A stretch of DNA of 64,000 nucleotides from Rodentibacter abscessus (lineage in GTDB: Bacteria > Pseudomonadota > Gammaproteobacteria > Enterobacterales > Pasteurellaceae). The stretch covers positions 1,736,001-1,800,000 of the forward strand of contig NZ_AP038785.1 of the NCBI RefSeq assembly GCF_047160095.1, read 5' to 3'. The notes under the pieces were generated by a model, which was not told the DNA's origin, ran no database searches, and saw only the letters and a list, made by a program, of their open reading frames with translations. The translations under genes were made by a program, and so were the position numbers. Below are positions 63,846-64,000 of the stretch, in pieces. The first letter of the stretch is position 1; every line of letters starts with the position of its first letter.

Positions 63846-64000
63846 TTAACGTTGCATAAGCGGTTGTATTTTATTTTCAATAATTTCACGCGCACGGAAA
63901 ATTCGAGAACGCACAGTGCCTACGGGGCAATCCATAATTCCGGCAATATCTTCGTAACTTAATCCTTCAAGTTCACGAAGTGTTATCGCTGTTTTTAAAT
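63846..64000 (-). CDS. rpoE: RNA polymerase sigma-E factor (partial, C-terminus)
   Basis: The last 51 codons are visible and continue beyond the window. They hold the region 4 helix-turn-helix (LRELEGLSYEDIAGIMDCP then VGTVRSRIFRAREII), which reads the -35 of envelope-stress promoters. The order rpoE-rseA-rseB is the conserved operon. Confidence 0.95.
   Translation of the reverse strand, partial: LKTAITLRELEGLSYEDIAGIMDCPVGTVRSRIFRAREIIENKIQPLMQR

Overview
The window is a chromosome segment from a member of the Pasteurellaceae. The 9-base DNA uptake word of the Haemophilus influenzae type (AAGTGCGGT and its complement) recurs throughout, often as inverted pairs that form terminators. Gene content and much of the local order match Haemophilus-type genomes: ilvY/ilvC; secB-gpsA-cysE; ansB-dcu; the ilv block; cpdB-dcuC-pepE-speF-potE; rbsDACBKR; luxS; tamAB; rpoE-rseA-rseB. 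Genus and species cannot be fixed from the sequence alone; a Haemophilus/Aggregatibacter-like or related host is likely.

Layout. 1-3.8 kb: glpE (partial), rarD, ilvY and the divergent ilvC. 3.8-7.5 kb: a minus-strand operon yibN-like, secB, gpsA, cysE, aroE-like. 7.9-11.2 kb: asparaginase, a C4-dicarboxylate transporter and a small exported protein, together an aspartate/fumarate module. 11.3-17.6 kb: branched-chain amino acid genes ilvG, ilvM, a lipoprotein gene coupled to ilvM, ilvD and ilvA. 17.7-20.1 kb: a YebE-like gene and an NSS-family Na+ symporter with its 32-residue partner MetS. 20.1-33.8 kb: a rearranged thiamine biosynthesis locus. 34.3-38.6 kb: cpdB, the remnant of an M20 amidohydrolase, dcuC and pepE. 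38.8-42.8 kb: speFL-speF-potE, ornithine decarboxylation and putrescine exchange. 43.0-49.8 kb: artI and the complete ribose operon with its repressor. 50-64 kb: an orphan methyltransferase, purT, luxS, yqaA, an acetyltransferase, a HAD phosphatase, a PRD protein, ppx/gppA, tamB, tamA, rseB, rseA and the end of rpoE.

The thiamine region is the accessory hot spot. The end of the symporter gene, metS, a TPP riboswitch and the start of thiH occur twice with visible divergence. The first thiH is broken and joined to the last 200 bases of a thiC. Between the copies lies an AT-rich cargo of four genes: an MFS transporter, an ATP-grasp ligase, a YqcI/YcgG-family protein and a small cupin. A LysE-type exporter fragment follows, fused in frame to the symporter tail. 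I read the cargo as a small horizontally acquired natural-product-like cluster. Further on, between thiS and thiG, sits a second cargo: a Bro-N protein and a RhuM-Fic/Doc protein behind a promoter that carries a match to the LexA core.

The other notable locus is the speF leader. It encodes an ornithine-sensing SpeFL-like peptide, and its best-initiated reading frame starts with 13 copies of a tetranucleotide repeat. This suggests that the leader peptide itself is phase-variable. No rRNA, tRNA, CRISPR array or complete insertion sequence was seen.
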